NCBI GenBank assembly: GCA_913060665.1
Contig: CAJXUY010000008.1
Location: 62,001-126,000 of the forward strand
Direction: 5' to 3'
DNA: 64,000 nucleotides
Source: an uncultured Oleiphilaceae bacterium
GTDB taxonomy: Bacteria; Pseudomonadota; Gammaproteobacteria; Pseudomonadales; Oleiphilaceae
Each line of letters starts with the position of its first letter. Position 1 is the stretch's first letter. A program made the position numbers and the translations under genes. The notes beneath the pieces were generated by a model. The model did no database searches. It was given only the letters and a program-made list of their open reading frames with translations, and had not been told where the DNA came from. Positions 19,120-29,483 of the stretch are shown in pieces.

Positions 19120-20463
19120 TCAATATTTTATTTCGTCGATCCTGTGACCGCGAAGTGAATTAGGGAGTGCTTCAACTATTTCTACATCCACAAAGTGGCC
19201 GATAATACCAGCATCATCTGTGCGGAAGTTAACCACGCGATTGTTTTCGGTTCGCCCTTGTAACTCACCAGGGTCTTTCTTTGAGTAGCCCGTCACTAAT
19301 ATTCTCTGCGTTGTATTGACCATTTTGCGGCTGATATTTTGAGCTTGTTGCAAAATACGCTGCTGCAGTATAGATAGCCGCTCTTTTTTGGTTTCTTCAG
19401 AGATGTCATCTGGCAAGTCTGATGCGGGTGTACCAGGTCTTGCGCTGTAGATAAAACTAAACGAATGATCGAAGCCAATATCCTGAATTAACTTCATGGT
19501 ATCAGCAAAATCTTGATTAGTTTCACCAGGGAAGCCAATAATGAAATCAGATGAAATACTCATGTCGGGCCTGATAGCCCGAAGCCTTCTGATTTTCGAT
19601 TTATACTCGAGCACCATATGTCCACGCTTCATAGCCGCCAGAATACGATCTGATCCGCTTTGAACGGGCAAGTGCAGATGGCTCACTAGTTCAGGTACGT
19701 CTGCATAGACATCAATCAAACTATCTGAAAATTCAACAGGGTGAGAAGTGGTAAAACGAATTCGGTCAATGCCTTCGATCGCGGCGACATATGTGATGAG
19801 CTCGGCAAGATCAACTGTATCACCGTCATGGGTATCGCCTTGATAGGCGTTGACGTTCTGGCCGAGTAGGTTCACTTCACGTACACCTTGCGAGGCAAGA
19901 TGAACTACTTCAGCAATGACATCATCTACCGGGCGACTGACTTCTTCGCCTCGAGTATAGGGGACAACGCAAAACGTACAGTATTTACTACACCCTTCCA
20001 TGATGGATACAAAGGCAGAAGGGCCATCTGCTTCTGGCTCTGGTAATCGGTCAAATTTTTCGATTTCAGGAAAACTAATATCAACAATGCTGCCCCCCCC
20101 GTTTTGGGATGCATCGATCATTTCAGGTAAGCGGTGAAGCGTTTGTGGACCAAAAACCATATCAACATAAGGTGCCCGACCCATGATCGCTTCACCTTCT
20201 TGGCTGGCTACACAGCCGCCAACGCCAATTTTAAGGTCTGGGTTCGCGTCTTTTAGCTTTTTCCATCGACCTAACTGGTGAAATACTTTCTCTTGGGCTT
20301 TTTCTCTGATTGAGCAAGTGTTGAGCAACAATATATCAGCATCATCAGCATTGTCGGTTAAAACAACTTCATGACTGTCTTGAAGTAAATCTGCCATACG
20401 CGATGAATCATACTCGTTCATCTGACAGCCGTGGGTTTTGATAAATAACTTCTTAGTCGCCAT
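19120..20463 (-). CDS. miaB: tRNA-2-methylthio-N6-dimethylallyladenosine synthase MiaB
   Basis: Radical-SAM methylthiotransferase that converts i6A37 to ms2i6A37 in tRNAs reading UNN codons. Seen in order: the N-terminal UPF0004 domain ([32 protein letters not shown], carrying the three auxiliary-cluster Cys), the radical SAM motif [17 protein letters not shown], and a C-terminal TRAM domain ([21 protein letters not shown] split over the segment). Length is 447 residues, as usual. It heads the miaB-ybeZ-ybeY-corC-lnt operon. A second methylthiotransferase, rimO, is elsewhere in the window and is clearly distinct. Confidence 0.97.
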   Translation of the reverse strand: MATKKLFIKTHGCQMNEYDSSRMADLLQDSHEVVLTDNADDADILLLNTCSIREKAQEKVFHQLGRWKKLKDANPDLKIGVGGCVASQEGEAIMGRAPYVDMVFGPQTLHRLPEMIDASQNGGGSIVDISFPEIEKFDRLPEPEADGPSAFVSIMEGCSKYCTFCVVPYTRGEEVSRPVDDVIAEVVHLASQGVREVNLLGQNVNAYQGDTHDGDTVDLAELITYVAAIEGIDRIRFTTSHPVEFSDSLIDVYADVPELVSHLHLPVQSGSDRILAAMKRGHMVLEYKSKIRRLRAIRPDMSISSDFIIGFPGETNQDFADTMKLIQDIGFDHSFSFIYSARPGTPASDLPDDISEETKKERLSILQQRILQQAQNISRKMVNTTQRILVTGYSKKDPGELQGRTENNRVVNFRTDDAGIIGHFVDVEIVEALPNSLRGHRIDEIKY

Positions 20464-20704
20464 TTTACCTTACTACTAATTAAAGATGATTAGGGGCGCA
20501 TTATACCTTGGGATGTTGTAAATTTCGAACAATCTGAACAGCCATTTTTTTAGTGGCAAACGAACCTTAATCTAAAGGGTTGTTTGAGGCTTGAAGCGCA
20601 TGCTGATTATTTACCGCTAGAACAAATTAATCTGTGTATCGTGATGTGTTATGATGGCGTCCCATTTTGGATTGATCATGTTATATTATTAGGTTTTGAG
20701 TTCA

Positions 20705-21022
20705 ATGGCCGTAAAAAAAGTTTATAAAGTTATTTTTTATAACAACGAAGAAATATTCGAAATATACGCAACCCATGTTTTTCCCAGTGAAATGTATGGG
20801 TTTATTGAAGTAGAGCAGCTCTTATTTGGTGAGCGCTCACAACTGCTGGTTGACCCTAGCGAAGAAAAGTTAAAAAACGAATTTAATGGTGTCAATAGAA
20901 CCTATATTCCAATGAATGCGGTTGTCCGTATTGATGAGGTTGAGCAAGAAGGGGTGTCAAAGGTTACCGCGGTAGGCAGTTCTGTTGCTTCTTTTCCTCG
21001 AACGCCTGGAAAACCTGATTAA
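20705..21022 (+). CDS. DUF1820 family protein
   Basis: A 105-residue soluble protein starting MAVKKVYKVIFYNNEE, with the family core YGFIEVEQLLFGERSQLLVD followed by PSEEKLKNEFNGV and RIDEVE near the C-terminus. This family (DUF1820) is widespread in gammaproteobacteria, with no known function. The longest frame begins 9 bases upstream with TTG (20696); I prefer the ATG at 20705 because the similarity begins there. It is followed after 20 bases by trmH, probably in the same transcript. Confidence 0.85.
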   Translation: MAVKKVYKVIFYNNEEIFEIYATHVFPSEMYGFIEVEQLLFGERSQLLVDPSEEKLKNEFNGVNRTYIPMNAVVRIDEVEQEGVSKVTAVGSSVASFPRTPGKPD

Positions 21023-21042
21023 TTCAACGCAAGATTTTCGAT

Positions 21043-21729
21043 ATGACACCCGAACGTTATGCCCGGCTCCGTGAAACATTGGATCGCCGACAGCCAGATT
21101 TAACGCTCATTACAGAGCAAATGCATAAGCCTCGTAATATAGCTGCGCTGGTGAGAACCGCTGATGCAGTGGGTATTCACCAAATACACATGGTGTGGCC
21201 GTGGGACAAACATCGACATTACAGCGGTACGGCAATGGGGAGTGATCGCTGGGTGAATGTGAGTCGCCACGAATCAATGCCTACCGCTATTTCTCAGCTC
21301 AAAGAGAGTGGCTATAAAATATATGCCGCACACTTCTCAGATAAAGCGATGGATTACCGAACGGTCGATTACACCGCCCCTTGCGCGCTGGTATTAGGGA
21401 ATGAAAAACAAGGAATTTCTGCTGATACGGCTGAGCTAGTCGATGAGCATGTGGTCGTCCCCATGATGGGGATGGTAGAGTCGTTCAATGTATCTGTGGC
21501 AGCAGCCATTATCTTGGCTGAAGCGCAGCGACAGCGTGCAGCATTCCGCATGTACGATACGGTTCGTTTAGGCGATGACGAGTACTGGCAAACACTTTTT
21601 CGTTGGGCTCACCCAACCGTTGCCGAATATTGCCACAAAAATAAATTGGCTTATCCTGCAGTATCGCCTGAAGACGGCGAAATCATAGACCCTTCTGCCT
21701 GGTATGCGCAGGTCAGAAAGAGGCTTTGA
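21043..21729 (+). CDS. trmH: tRNA (guanosine(18)-2'-O)-methyltransferase TrmH
   Basis: SPOUT-class enzyme that 2'-O-methylates G18 in the D-loop of tRNAs. It starts TPERYARLRETLDRRQPDLT, typical of TrmH; the SpoU motifs are HKPRNIAALVRTADAVG (motif 1), CALVLGNEKQGIS (motif 2) and PMMGMVESFNVSVAAA (motif 3), which together make the trefoil knot binding SAM. Length is 228 residues, as expected. It lies 20 bases downstream of the DUF1820 gene. Confidence 0.95.
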   Translation: MTPERYARLRETLDRRQPDLTLITEQMHKPRNIAALVRTADAVGIHQIHMVWPWDKHRHYSGTAMGSDRWVNVSRHESMPTAISQLKESGYKIYAAHFSDKAMDYRTVDYTAPCALVLGNEKQGISADTAELVDEHVVVPMMGMVESFNVSVAAAIILAEAQRQRAAFRMYDTVRLGDDEYWQTLFRWAHPTVAEYCHKNKLAYPAVSPEDGEIIDPSAWYAQVRKRL

Positions 21730-21862
21730 AAGCGCCTTACTATATCGCCAGTCTTTCTCGAAGCCTGCCTTTCACTTTAATGCTATATGACCGACTTGAT
21801 TTGCTTAGGTCTATGCCTTCTTGCATGATATTTACCACCTCATCTGTCAGCATAATATCTAA

Positions 21863-22045
21863 CTCAATTTTTGGGTAGAAGAGTTTGCTGCACCTTACTA
21901 TGCTTTTGTAAATGCGGTATTTTACCCAAGCGGTCATGGCCCTTTGTGGGATTTAACAGACAATACTGTCTCAATTTCGTTGATTGAAGATTTTCTAGCG
22001 GCCAAAACTCTGCAAACCCTGAACTTGCTGCTGAAAAATTATTAG
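21863..22045 (+). pseudogene. Possible gene remnant, unrecognised
   Basis: In the 370-base gap between trmH and the alcohol dehydrogenase, the plus strand is open for 60 codons without a start codon, directly after an in-frame TAA. The translation has protein-like composition (for example EEFAAPYYAFVNAVFYPSG and HGPLWDLTDNT). On the minus strand a 65-codon frame (21740-21937) also exists but has no recognisable similarity. I read this as a possible tail of a lost gene; it may be chance. Confidence 0.25.
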
Positions 22046-22099
22046 CTTCGTTAGTATCATAAATTAGTCATCCATACTGAACAGATTAGAGAACTTATT

Positions 22100-23257
22100 A
22101 TGTTAAATTTCAGCTTTCAAAATACGACTAAAATTCATTTTGGCGCGGGTCAAATTAAAGCCCTAGCCAAAGCGATACCCAAAACAGCCAGAGTTTTAAT
22201 TACGTATGGGAGCGGTTCGATTAAAACCAATGATGTTTATGGTCAGGTCGTGGCTGCGCTAAGCGAACATATCTGGTTTGAGTTTTCAGGTATCGAGCCC
22301 AACCCTAGTTACGATACCTTGATGAAAGCACAAACACTTATTCGCCAACACGATATCGACTATTTACTAGCCGTTGGCGGTGGTTCGGTGGTTGATGGTA
22401 CAAAGTTTATTGCTGCTGCGGCGCTGTTTGAGGGTGATGACCCGTGGGATTTTGTTACTAAAGGGCAACCGATTAAACAAGCGTTGCCGATTGGCTGCGT
22501 ATTGACGCTTCCCGCCACCGGTTCGGAATCAAATACCGGCGCGGTTGTGACCCGTGATGGTAATAAACTACCTTTTCAGAGCCCATTAGTGAGACCATTG
22601 TTCGCTGTGCTTGACCCAGCCGTTACGCTGTCGCTATCAGAGCGTCAAGTTAGTAATGGTGTGGTCGATGCGTTTGTTCATACGATGGAGCAGTATCTAA
22701 CTTATAGCGTTAATGGCAAGGTACAAGACCGTTTTGCAGAAGGACTATTGCTCACACTGATAGAAGAAGGCCCTAAAGCCTTGGCAGCCGAAACCGCAAA
22801 CGACTTAGACGTGCGTGGTAACATTATGTGGGCTGCAACCATGGCTTTGAATGGTTTAATCGGCTCAGGTGTTCCACAAGATTGGTCGACTCACATGATT
22901 GGCCATGAACTTACCGGTGCCTATCAAATTGACCATGCTCGTACCTTATCAATCGTGTTACCGGCCGTGATGAAAGTATGTACTGAAGAAAAACGAGAGA
23001 AGTTATTGCAATACGCAGAGCGTATTTGGGACCTGACCGAAGGTGACGAAGGTTCACGCATTAGTCGTGCTATTGAGTTAACGGAAGAATTCTTTCATAT
23101 CATGAAGGTGCCAACTCGCTTATCTCATGTGGATTTAGGTGAAACTGAAATAGAAGGTTTGATCGAAAAACTAACTCAGCACGGCATGGTAAAGTTGGGC
23201 GAGCATGGTGCTATTACGCCTGAAGTCAGTCGTCATATTCTAACCGCAGCGCTGTAA
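22100..23257 (+). CDS. yqhD: YqhD-like iron-containing NAD(P)H-dependent alcohol dehydrogenase
   Basis: A 385-residue group III alcohol dehydrogenase that reduces aldehydes. The N-terminal nucleotide-binding domain contains VLITYGSGSIKTND and AVGGGSVVDGTKFIAAAA; the metal site is formed by residues in VVDAFVHTMEQYLTY and QDWSTHMIGHELTGAY followed by QIDHARTLSIVLPA, the YqhD pattern. YqhD-type enzymes scavenge short-chain and lipid-derived aldehydes, mainly with NADPH. It stands alone between a remnant-containing gap and a converging ppiC, and no regulator is adjacent, so its regulation is unknown. Confidence 0.92.
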   Translation: MLNFSFQNTTKIHFGAGQIKALAKAIPKTARVLITYGSGSIKTNDVYGQVVAALSEHIWFEFSGIEPNPSYDTLMKAQTLIRQHDIDYLLAVGGGSVVDGTKFIAAAALFEGDDPWDFVTKGQPIKQALPIGCVLTLPATGSESNTGAVVTRDGNKLPFQSPLVRPLFAVLDPAVTLSLSERQVSNGVVDAFVHTMEQYLTYSVNGKVQDRFAEGLLLTLIEEGPKALAAETANDLDVRGNIMWAATMALNGLIGSGVPQDWSTHMIGHELTGAYQIDHARTLSIVLPAVMKVCTEEKREKLLQYAERIWDLTEGDEGSRISRAIELTEEFFHIMKVPTRLSHVDLGETEIEGLIEKLTQHGMVKLGEHGAITPEVSRHILTAAL

Positions 23258-23294
23258 TCGCGTATTTAATTTAGAAGTTGTTGCTACTGGCTGA

Positions 23295-23573
23295 TTATTG
23301 GCGATAAATGGTTTCAATAAGGTGAAAACCAAACTGGGTTTTCACCGGGCCGTGTACCTGTAAAATTTTCTTTTTAAAGACAACGTTATCAAACGCCTTA
23401 ACCATCTGACCCGGGCGGAACTCACCCAGGTCGCCTCCGAGTTTTCCCGATTTGCACTCAGAATACTTCTTTGCAAGTTTGCCAAAATCTTCTCCTTTGG
23501 CAATTCTTTGCTTTAGCTTTTCGGCCTCTTCTTTGGTTTTAACCAAAATGTGTCTAGCGCATGCGACGGGCAT
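23295..23573 (-). CDS. ppiC: Parvulin-type peptidyl-prolyl isomerase PpiC
   Basis: A 92-residue single-domain cytoplasmic parvulin. The whole protein is the rotamase domain: [39 protein letters not shown], and the C-terminal [16 protein letters not shown] with the conserved FGFHLI. It catalyses cis-trans isomerisation of proline peptide bonds. Its ATG overlaps the dbpA stop by one base (TAATG), so it is translated from the dbpA message. Confidence 0.95.
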   Translation of the reverse strand: MPVACARHILVKTKEEAEKLKQRIAKGEDFGKLAKKYSECKSGKLGGDLGEFRPGQMVKAFDNVVFKKKILQVHGPVKTQFGFHLIETIYRQ

Positions 23574-24967
23574 TACAGAATCCTGGCTTTGAATTTACGG
23601 CCTTTTATTTTTCCGTTTAATATACGGTTTAGGGCGTTGCTGGCATGTTCTCTTTCAATCGCGACATACGCTGAAAAATCAGTGATATCTATTTTTCCAA
23701 CCGCCTTACCCGGAATTCCCGCTTCGCCGGTTAATGCTCCCAGTACATCACCTGGTCTGACTTTTTGCTTACGGCCACCAAATATACAAAGCGTGCTCAT
23801 TTTAGGGGCGGGAAGAAGGTTGTCGCCGCTGTTATCAGACTTCTTCATCTCGCCATATTGAATAGGCTGCTGTTGGGCATTTTTGATGGCTTCAAGCTTG
23901 TACTTTTCAGACTCAGTGTAAAGACTCAGCGCAAGCCCTTTTTTACCTGCACGACCTGTTCGACCTATACGGTGGGTATATATATCGTTATCTCTGGATA
24001 GGTCATAGTTGATTACGGCCTGTAAGTCATCAATATCAAGACCTCGCGCGGCAACATCGGTTGCGACCAATATAGAAACACTCTGGTTTGAAAAGCGGAT
24101 CAAGACATCATCCCGGTCACGTTGCTCCAGGTCACCGTGTAGCGATAGGGCGCTTAAACCACTATCAATTAAGTAGTCAGTGAGGTCTTGGCAGGCTTGT
24201 TTTGTGTTGCAAAAGATAACCGCTGAAGTGGGTTGGTGAGCTAATAGTAATTGGTAGGTGGCATCGTTTTTCTGGTTTCTCGATACCTGATAAAAAACCT
24301 GTTCAATCTGACTGTTGCTATGAACTGACTCAACGGTGATTTCGAGAGGGTCTTTTTGAAAATCGCTACTGAGTTGCTGTATTTTTTCAGGATATGTTGC
24401 AGAAAAAAGCAATGTTTGCCGTTTCGAAGGCGTTTGCTCAACGATGGTTTCGATATCATCATAAAAGCCCATGTCGAGCATTCGGTCAGCTTCATCCAAA
24501 ACGACTGTGTGTACACTCTCTAGTATTAATGTGCCTTTTCGTAGGTGATCTTTAATTCGGCCAGGGGTACCTACTACAATATGCGCGCCATGCTCTAACG
24601 AACCTATTTGAGGCCCAATAGGCTGGCCACCGCAGAGGGTTACGACTTTTATATTTTGCTGGTACCTTGCCAAGCGACGAATCTCTTTGGCAACCTGAGA
24701 GCTAAGTTCGCGAGTAGGGCAGAGGATTAAAGCCTGAACGCCAAAAAAACGAATATTTAGCTTATTAAGGATAGGAAGTGAAAATGCAGCGGTCTTTCCG
24801 CTTCCTGTTTTTGCTTTTGCAATTAAATCATGTCCTTTGAATGCCAACGGAATGCTCTGCTCTTGTATCGCCGTCATGGCTTTGTAGCCAAGCGAATCTA
24901 AGTTATCGATAGCGGCTTGAGGCAGGTTCAGGCTTGTAAAATCTTGGGTATTCAAAGGTGTGGTCAC
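23573..24967 (-). CDS. dbpA: ATP-dependent RNA helicase DbpA
   Basis: DEAD-box helicase specific for helix 92 of 23S rRNA, acting in large-subunit assembly. In order: Q motif (FTSLNLPQ ... [10 protein letters not shown]), Walker [30 protein letters not shown] (LLFSATYP), the second RecA domain ending [10 protein letters not shown], and the C-terminal RNA-binding domain (about residues 385-464: [20 protein letters not shown] and [16 protein letters not shown]), which gives DbpA its 23S specificity. Length is 464 residues. ppiC is coupled behind it. Confidence 0.96.
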   Translation of the reverse strand: MTTPLNTQDFTSLNLPQAAIDNLDSLGYKAMTAIQEQSIPLAFKGHDLIAKAKTGSGKTAAFSLPILNKLNIRFFGVQALILCPTRELSSQVAKEIRRLARYQQNIKVVTLCGGQPIGPQIGSLEHGAHIVVGTPGRIKDHLRKGTLILESVHTVVLDEADRMLDMGFYDDIETIVEQTPSKRQTLLFSATYPEKIQQLSSDFQKDPLEITVESVHSNSQIEQVFYQVSRNQKNDATYQLLLAHQPTSAVIFCNTKQACQDLTDYLIDSGLSALSLHGDLEQRDRDDVLIRFSNQSVSILVATDVAARGLDIDDLQAVINYDLSRDNDIYTHRIGRTGRAGKKGLALSLYTESEKYKLEAIKNAQQQPIQYGEMKKSDNSGDNLLPAPKMSTLCIFGGRKQKVRPGDVLGALTGEAGIPGKAVGKIDITDFSAYVAIEREHASNALNRILNGKIKGRKFKARIL

Positions 24968-25092
24968 AAGTGTCTCTTTTAGGCATATGGCTGTGGCCGA
25001 TGATTATACCAGAGTGAACCCGTGCAAAAGGTAAAAAAACGAAAAAATACCGCGACAACGAGTGTGGTGGGATGGAAGCCCCTTATACGGGG

Positions 25093-27849
25093 CTACAAAA
25101 TATTGTATGAGCGAGCGATAGCTAAGGCTTGGGTTCGTCGATGAACGCCTAATTTGCTATAGATATTGCGTATATGACTTTTTATTGTAGTGGGGGCAAT
25201 GGATAAAGTTGATGCTATAACTTTATTTGAGTTGCCTTCACCTATGAGCTTTAACACCTGAATCTCTCTTACACTGAGGGGGTCTATAATAATTGACTGG
25301 CCTGTATTGGAAGAGGTATCGGCCCCAGGTGTAGGCTTCTCGGTTATGGCGGGGTTCACTGTAATGGGATGGGTTGACTGTTTTGAAAGGTTGATATTAT
25401 CCAGTATCATTTGTGCATAGTCTGCTTTGATCCCTAGCTGTATAGAGGCTTCGAGTAGAGGTTTTATAGGTTCCCCTTCACTAATTAAAAGATGAACGAA
25501 ACCATGTTCTGAAGCTTGTGTTAGGGCTTTTTCGAATACTTCTAGTGCTTGACCAATATGCCCTTGAGAGCCTAATACATAGGCGTCTAATAGGTCACAA
25601 TAAATCAATCGTTTTATGATGCCGTGTTTCGCAGCGTTGTGCCTAATGTTTTGAATCAAGCCAGTCGCGTCTCGCTCTTGTACAATAAGTGCGCGGGCTA
25701 ATACGATTCGTTCTTCTTCAAGCCGAAACGGGTTAGTCACAGGGGGGGTCTGTTCAAAGTCTTTAGCCCATTGAGCCAGCGGAGAAGTGTTTCCGTTCAA
25801 AAGTTGAATTAACGCGCGAAAGATATCCAGAGAGGGCACGACAAATTGCCATCGTTTAAAGTGACGAGTGAATATATGTTCCAGTTCATTCAAGGCGCTT
25901 GCTGCACTATTGATATCCTGTCGTGCAATATTTAGTTGGAATGACAGAAACAACCAGTAGACTTGATTTAACGGCTCAAGTTTATGTCCCCATTTTTCGG
26001 TGGCGTTGTCATGAGCTTGTTTAGCGTCATCTAATCTATTTAGCTCCAAATAGAAGATGATTCTGGCGTAATCGAGTGTTATGTAGTTCGCGAGCGCTTC
26101 AGGATTAAATGGGCTTAACCAGTCACTAATTTCATCAACAATACGCAGCCCTGTGTTAATTTCGCCTAAATGATAGAGCGTGGGTGCTAGCCAGGAGAGC
26201 GCGGACAATAAGCAAAAGGGGTCATTCTTTTGCTGTGACAATTTGATAGAGTCTAATAGGTTCTCTTTTGCTTCTTGTAGCTGGTTATTAGCAAATTGCT
26301 CTACTCCTAGGTTAAACAAAGTCCACCCGTAAACATCAGAAGATGAAGATACTTTTAAGTGAAGGTCAGATACGCCATTGAGATCTGATTCGACCTTTCC
26401 GGTAGACCTCTCTATTTGGCTTATTAGAATTAGGCAGATTGCTTGGATGTCATTTATATTGTCATCTGGCCTCAATCCTAAAGATCGCATCTTTTCAGTA
26501 GATAATGAGTGGTCTCGTGGCAGTATCTGCCCTGCCTTTTCTGCGTACAAACGTGCGTCCTGATAGTGCTTTCTGTTGTAGTAATCAAGTGCTCGTATAA
26601 AGCAAAGTTTGGGTTGGGATAAAACAAATTCGTCTGGGAATTTATTGGCAATGTTTGCCGCCAGTGTAAATTCGCCGTTTCGTGTGAGTTCTGTTAGAAG
26701 TAACCCAGAGAGTCGGCTTCCCCATTGCCATTGTTTGAGTTTGGTGACTAACTCCAACGCTTCATAAAAATAGCCTTCTTGTTCAAGCCAGCATGCAGCT
26801 TTATTTCTTAATAGTGCCAAATCTTCGATTGCAGCTAGCAGTTGTTGGCTCTCAAGCCACTCGCGAAATAAGTCATGAAATCTGAACCATTTATCCTCTT
26901 CATCAAGCGGTACGATAAGCAAATTTTGATTGAGAAGGGATGAAATTAGCGTTTGGCTATCCTTATGGTCGGTAAGTTCTTCTGCAAGCGGGGCGCAGAA
27001 ACGTGGAACTGTGGCTAAACGGAGCAAGAATCGTTGTATGTACTCAGGTTGTAATTCGAATATCTCAGCCATTAAGTATGAGGATAGCAATGACTCCTGC
27101 CCTGAGAAACTACTGATAAACTGTTCCTTCTCCGATGTTCGTTGCAATGATAGCCCTGCTAACTGAACAGCTGCTATCCACCCTTCGGTTTTTTGATGAA
27201 GCATCAATAATGATGTTTCGGTTAGTTCAAGAGACATTCTTGATGTCAAAAAAGATTGGCATTCCGGTACGCTAAAGCGGAGGTTGAGGCTATCGATCTC
27301 GGTGACTTGGTGGCGAACTCGTCGTCTAGGTAAATCTAGCACAGGTTCGTGCCGAGAGGTGATGATAAGCTTGATCCAGTCTGGAGAATAGTTGATAAAG
27401 TGATTCAGTTGCGCGTGTATAACCGGGTTGCTAATGACATGGTAGTCGTCGAGTACTACGGCAAGCTGGTTGGGTGATTTCCAGGTTCTTGAAAAGTTGA
27501 TTAGTTCGGCGATTAATGAATCAATCTTGCTATTTAAATCTCCCGAGGCCAGAGGTGATGAGGTATATGCTAGGGTAGAGAAGCGGTCATCAAGTTTTGC
27601 TATGGCAGCTATCAGGTACTGCCAGAAAATGGCCGCATCATTATCTCTGCTATCTAAAGAGACCCAGCAGTAGTTGATATGTTTGTGATTAAGCCACTGT
27701 GTGACTAATGTTGTTTTACCATACCCTGCAGGAGCGCACAGTATTGCCAGGTTGGTTTCTAGCACCGTATCGAGCTGCTCTATTAGCGCTGCTCTGTGTA
27801 TGAGTCCCTTTTTATGTTGCGGCATAAAAAGCTTGGTTTGTAGCAACAC
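25093..27849 (-). CDS. MalT/AlkS-type LuxR-family ATP-dependent transcriptional activator
   Basis: A 918-residue LAL-type regulator. It has an N-terminal STAND ATPase with Walker A CAPAGYGKTTLV (about residues 38-49) and Walker B LAVVLDDYHVI, a helical TPR-like sensor region (about residues 400-830), and a C-terminal LuxR helix-turn-helix (DPLSVREIQVLKLIGEGNSN onward, with IAPTTIKSHIRNIYSKLGV). Members such as MalT and the alkane regulator AlkS are ATP- and ligand-dependent activators. No maltose or alkane genes are adjacent, so the inducer and targets are unknown. A good CRP/Vfr-like site lies about 100 bases upstream. An inverted repeat AGCCCC/GGGGCT overlaps the stop. Confidence 0.88.
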   Translation of the reverse strand: MLLQTKLFMPQHKKGLIHRAALIEQLDTVLETNLAILCAPAGYGKTTLVTQWLNHKHINYCWVSLDSRDNDAAIFWQYLIAAIAKLDDRFSTLAYTSSPLASGDLNSKIDSLIAELINFSRTWKSPNQLAVVLDDYHVISNPVIHAQLNHFINYSPDWIKLIITSRHEPVLDLPRRRVRHQVTEIDSLNLRFSVPECQSFLTSRMSLELTETSLLMLHQKTEGWIAAVQLAGLSLQRTSEKEQFISSFSGQESLLSSYLMAEIFELQPEYIQRFLLRLATVPRFCAPLAEELTDHKDSQTLISSLLNQNLLIVPLDEEDKWFRFHDLFREWLESQQLLAAIEDLALLRNKAACWLEQEGYFYEALELVTKLKQWQWGSRLSGLLLTELTRNGEFTLAANIANKFPDEFVLSQPKLCFIRALDYYNRKHYQDARLYAEKAGQILPRDHSLSTEKMRSLGLRPDDNINDIQAICLILISQIERSTGKVESDLNGVSDLHLKVSSSSDVYGWTLFNLGVEQFANNQLQEAKENLLDSIKLSQQKNDPFCLLSALSWLAPTLYHLGEINTGLRIVDEISDWLSPFNPEALANYITLDYARIIFYLELNRLDDAKQAHDNATEKWGHKLEPLNQVYWLFLSFQLNIARQDINSAASALNELEHIFTRHFKRWQFVVPSLDIFRALIQLLNGNTSPLAQWAKDFEQTPPVTNPFRLEEERIVLARALIVQERDATGLIQNIRHNAAKHGIIKRLIYCDLLDAYVLGSQGHIGQALEVFEKALTQASEHGFVHLLISEGEPIKPLLEASIQLGIKADYAQMILDNINLSKQSTHPITVNPAITEKPTPGADTSSNTGQSIIIDPLSVREIQVLKLIGEGNSNKVIASTLSIAPTTIKSHIRNIYSKLGVHRRTQALAIARSYNIL

Positions 27850-27948
27850 TTTTACTCCATCTATATATCAGCAGCGTGTAGGTGTTCATGGTAATCATGT
27901 TCGTGCAACGCGTTCACCACATCATTATTAAAGAGAATGAACAAGAGT

Positions 27949-27968
27949 GTTGTGAACTGGCTCACAAC
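27949..27968. promoter_or_regulatory. CRP/Vfr-like binding site
   Basis: GTTGTGAACTGGCTCACAAC contains TGTGA-N6-TCACA, the full CRP consensus core, with symmetric flanks. It lies in the 257-base divergent gap, about 100 bases from the MalT-type gene start and 139 from the MATE start, so it could activate either. Confidence 0.7.
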
Positions 27969-28106
27969 AAAATTCAGGGAGTCAATGTTGTAGGTAAGGG
28001 ATGCGATAAATTACATAAGTAGCCGCGATATAGGTTGTTTTCCTTATTATTTTATCGGGAACTGTAGGTTATAGTTACCTGTTAGATTTGCTACTTGGAG
28101 AGTGTT

Positions 28107-29483
28107 GTGCTCAAAGCAAAAAATATACTACAACTGGCATTGCCGTTGATTGTGGCACAGCTTGCACAAGCATCTATGGGGTTTATCGATACCATTCTGA
28201 TGGGGATGTTAGGTGTCGAGACGCTTGCGGGAGGAGGCTTGGGGGCTGGGATATTCAGCTTTAGCTTTATCGTCTGCACCGGGGTGTTGGTTGCATCTTC
28301 AAATATCATTGCTTATGCCATCGGAAAGGGTGACCACGATGAGATTCACCAGTCACTATTATCTTCGGTAGTTATCGCTGTTGCGTTGTCAGTGATTTGC
28401 GGTATCGGGCTTTGGTATGTCAGCGGTATTCTAGAGTCTCTAGGACAGAGTCAAAGTAGTATTGAAAATACTGAAATTTACCTAAGATCGGTGGCCTGGG
28501 CGCTTTTACCTGCGCTTAGCTTCATGGCGCTTAGAAATTTTGCCCTGGGTATGGGACGTACGGGGTCGATTCTTAAGATCACATTAGTGGCGGCGATATG
28601 TAACTTCCCGATTAGTTATGTGTTAATGAAAGGGCTTTGGATTTTTCCCGAGTTTGGTTTAAAGGGTATTGGTTACGGAACTGTGACTGTCTCGGTGCTA
28701 ATGTTGGTGGCGTTTGTATGGGATATTTATCGCCTGCCAGCGCTTAAGCCGTACCCGTTCTGGAAAGGTTGGGATCTATTCAAATTGAGTTCGGTGCTGC
28801 CTACACTGCGTCTGGGTATTCCTATTGCGATAGCCTACGCGATGGAGGCGGGTTTATTTACAGCGGCTGCGATTTTGGTGGGTATTATTGGCGAGGTTGA
28901 ATTGGCGGCTCACCAAATAGCGCTTCAATGTATTACCTTATCTTTTATGGTTCCGGTTGGCTTATCTCAGGCTGTTTCGGTGTTAGTGGGGCGTAGTTAT
29001 GGGGCCAATAAGTTAGAAGATGTAGGCGGGTACGCAGGTATCGGCGTATTAGTTGGGCTAGTGGGGAGTACAGTTGCAGCATTGTTTTTTTGGTTCTTCC
29101 CAGAAATTATCGTCAATTTATTTACCCAAGCAAAGGGTACACAAGAGATCGCTGATGTTCACTCCATCGGTGCTCAGTTGCTATGGGTTGCTGCGTTGTT
29201 TCAACTGGTCGACGGCATTCAAGTCATTACTATGGGGTCATTAAGAGGTATGAAGCTAGCGCTAGCCCCCACTTTGATTACCATCTTAGGATATTGGGGT
29301 ATCGGTTTTCCTAGTGCTTTTCTCTTGATGGATTACTGGGGGGCACAAGGTGTTTGGAGTGGTCTGGGTATAGGCTTGGGAGTGACGGCAATGATGCTTA
29401 TCACTCTTTTTGTGGTGCACCTTAAGGGCTTGAAGTCGAGGCAGACCTGTCATTTGCCTGTTTCAGACGCAGGTTTTGTTTGA
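28107..29483 (+). CDS. MATE family efflux transporter
   Basis: A 12-helix inner-membrane antiporter of the multidrug and toxic compound extrusion family (NorM/DinF-like). From GTG 28107 it begins MLKAKNILQLALPLIVAQLA, with the family signature of the first helix, and an internal duplication is visible (second half begins near VLPTLRLGIPIAIAYAMEAG). Hydrophobic segments span almost the whole length. The longest frame begins at TTG 28095, but that codon lies within the GGAGAG ribosome binding site that serves the GTG, so I use 28107 (458 residues). The substrate is unknown. It is divergent from the MalT-type regulator. Confidence 0.92.
   Translation: MLKAKNILQLALPLIVAQLAQASMGFIDTILMGMLGVETLAGGGLGAGIFSFSFIVCTGVLVASSNIIAYAIGKGDHDEIHQSLLSSVVIAVALSVICGIGLWYVSGILESLGQSQSSIENTEIYLRSVAWALLPALSFMALRNFALGMGRTGSILKITLVAAICNFPISYVLMKGLWIFPEFGLKGIGYGTVTVSVLMLVAFVWDIYRLPALKPYPFWKGWDLFKLSSVLPTLRLGIPIAIAYAMEAGLFTAAAILVGIIGEVELAAHQIALQCITLSFMVPVGLSQAVSVLVGRSYGANKLEDVGGYAGIGVLVGLVGSTVAALFFWFFPEIIVNLFTQAKGTQEIADVHSIGAQLLWVAALFQLVDGIQVITMGSLRGMKLALAPTLITILGYWGIGFPSAFLLMDYWGAQGVWSGLGIGLGVTAMMLITLFVVHLKGLKSRQTCHLPVSDAGFV

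Noticed and set aside
21740..21937. 65-residue minus-strand ORF after trmH
   Set aside because: No similarity and no ribosome binding site; it overlaps the startless plus-strand frame that looks slightly more protein-like.
25077..25094. Inverted repeat AGCCCC/GGGGCT at the end of the MalT-type regulator gene as a terminator
   Set aside because: It overlaps the stop codon and is not followed by a T run, so I did not list it as a terminator.
25093..27849. Calling the LAL regulator AlkS or MalT
   Set aside because: Family architecture fits both, but no alkane or maltose genes are nearby, so a specific name is not justified.
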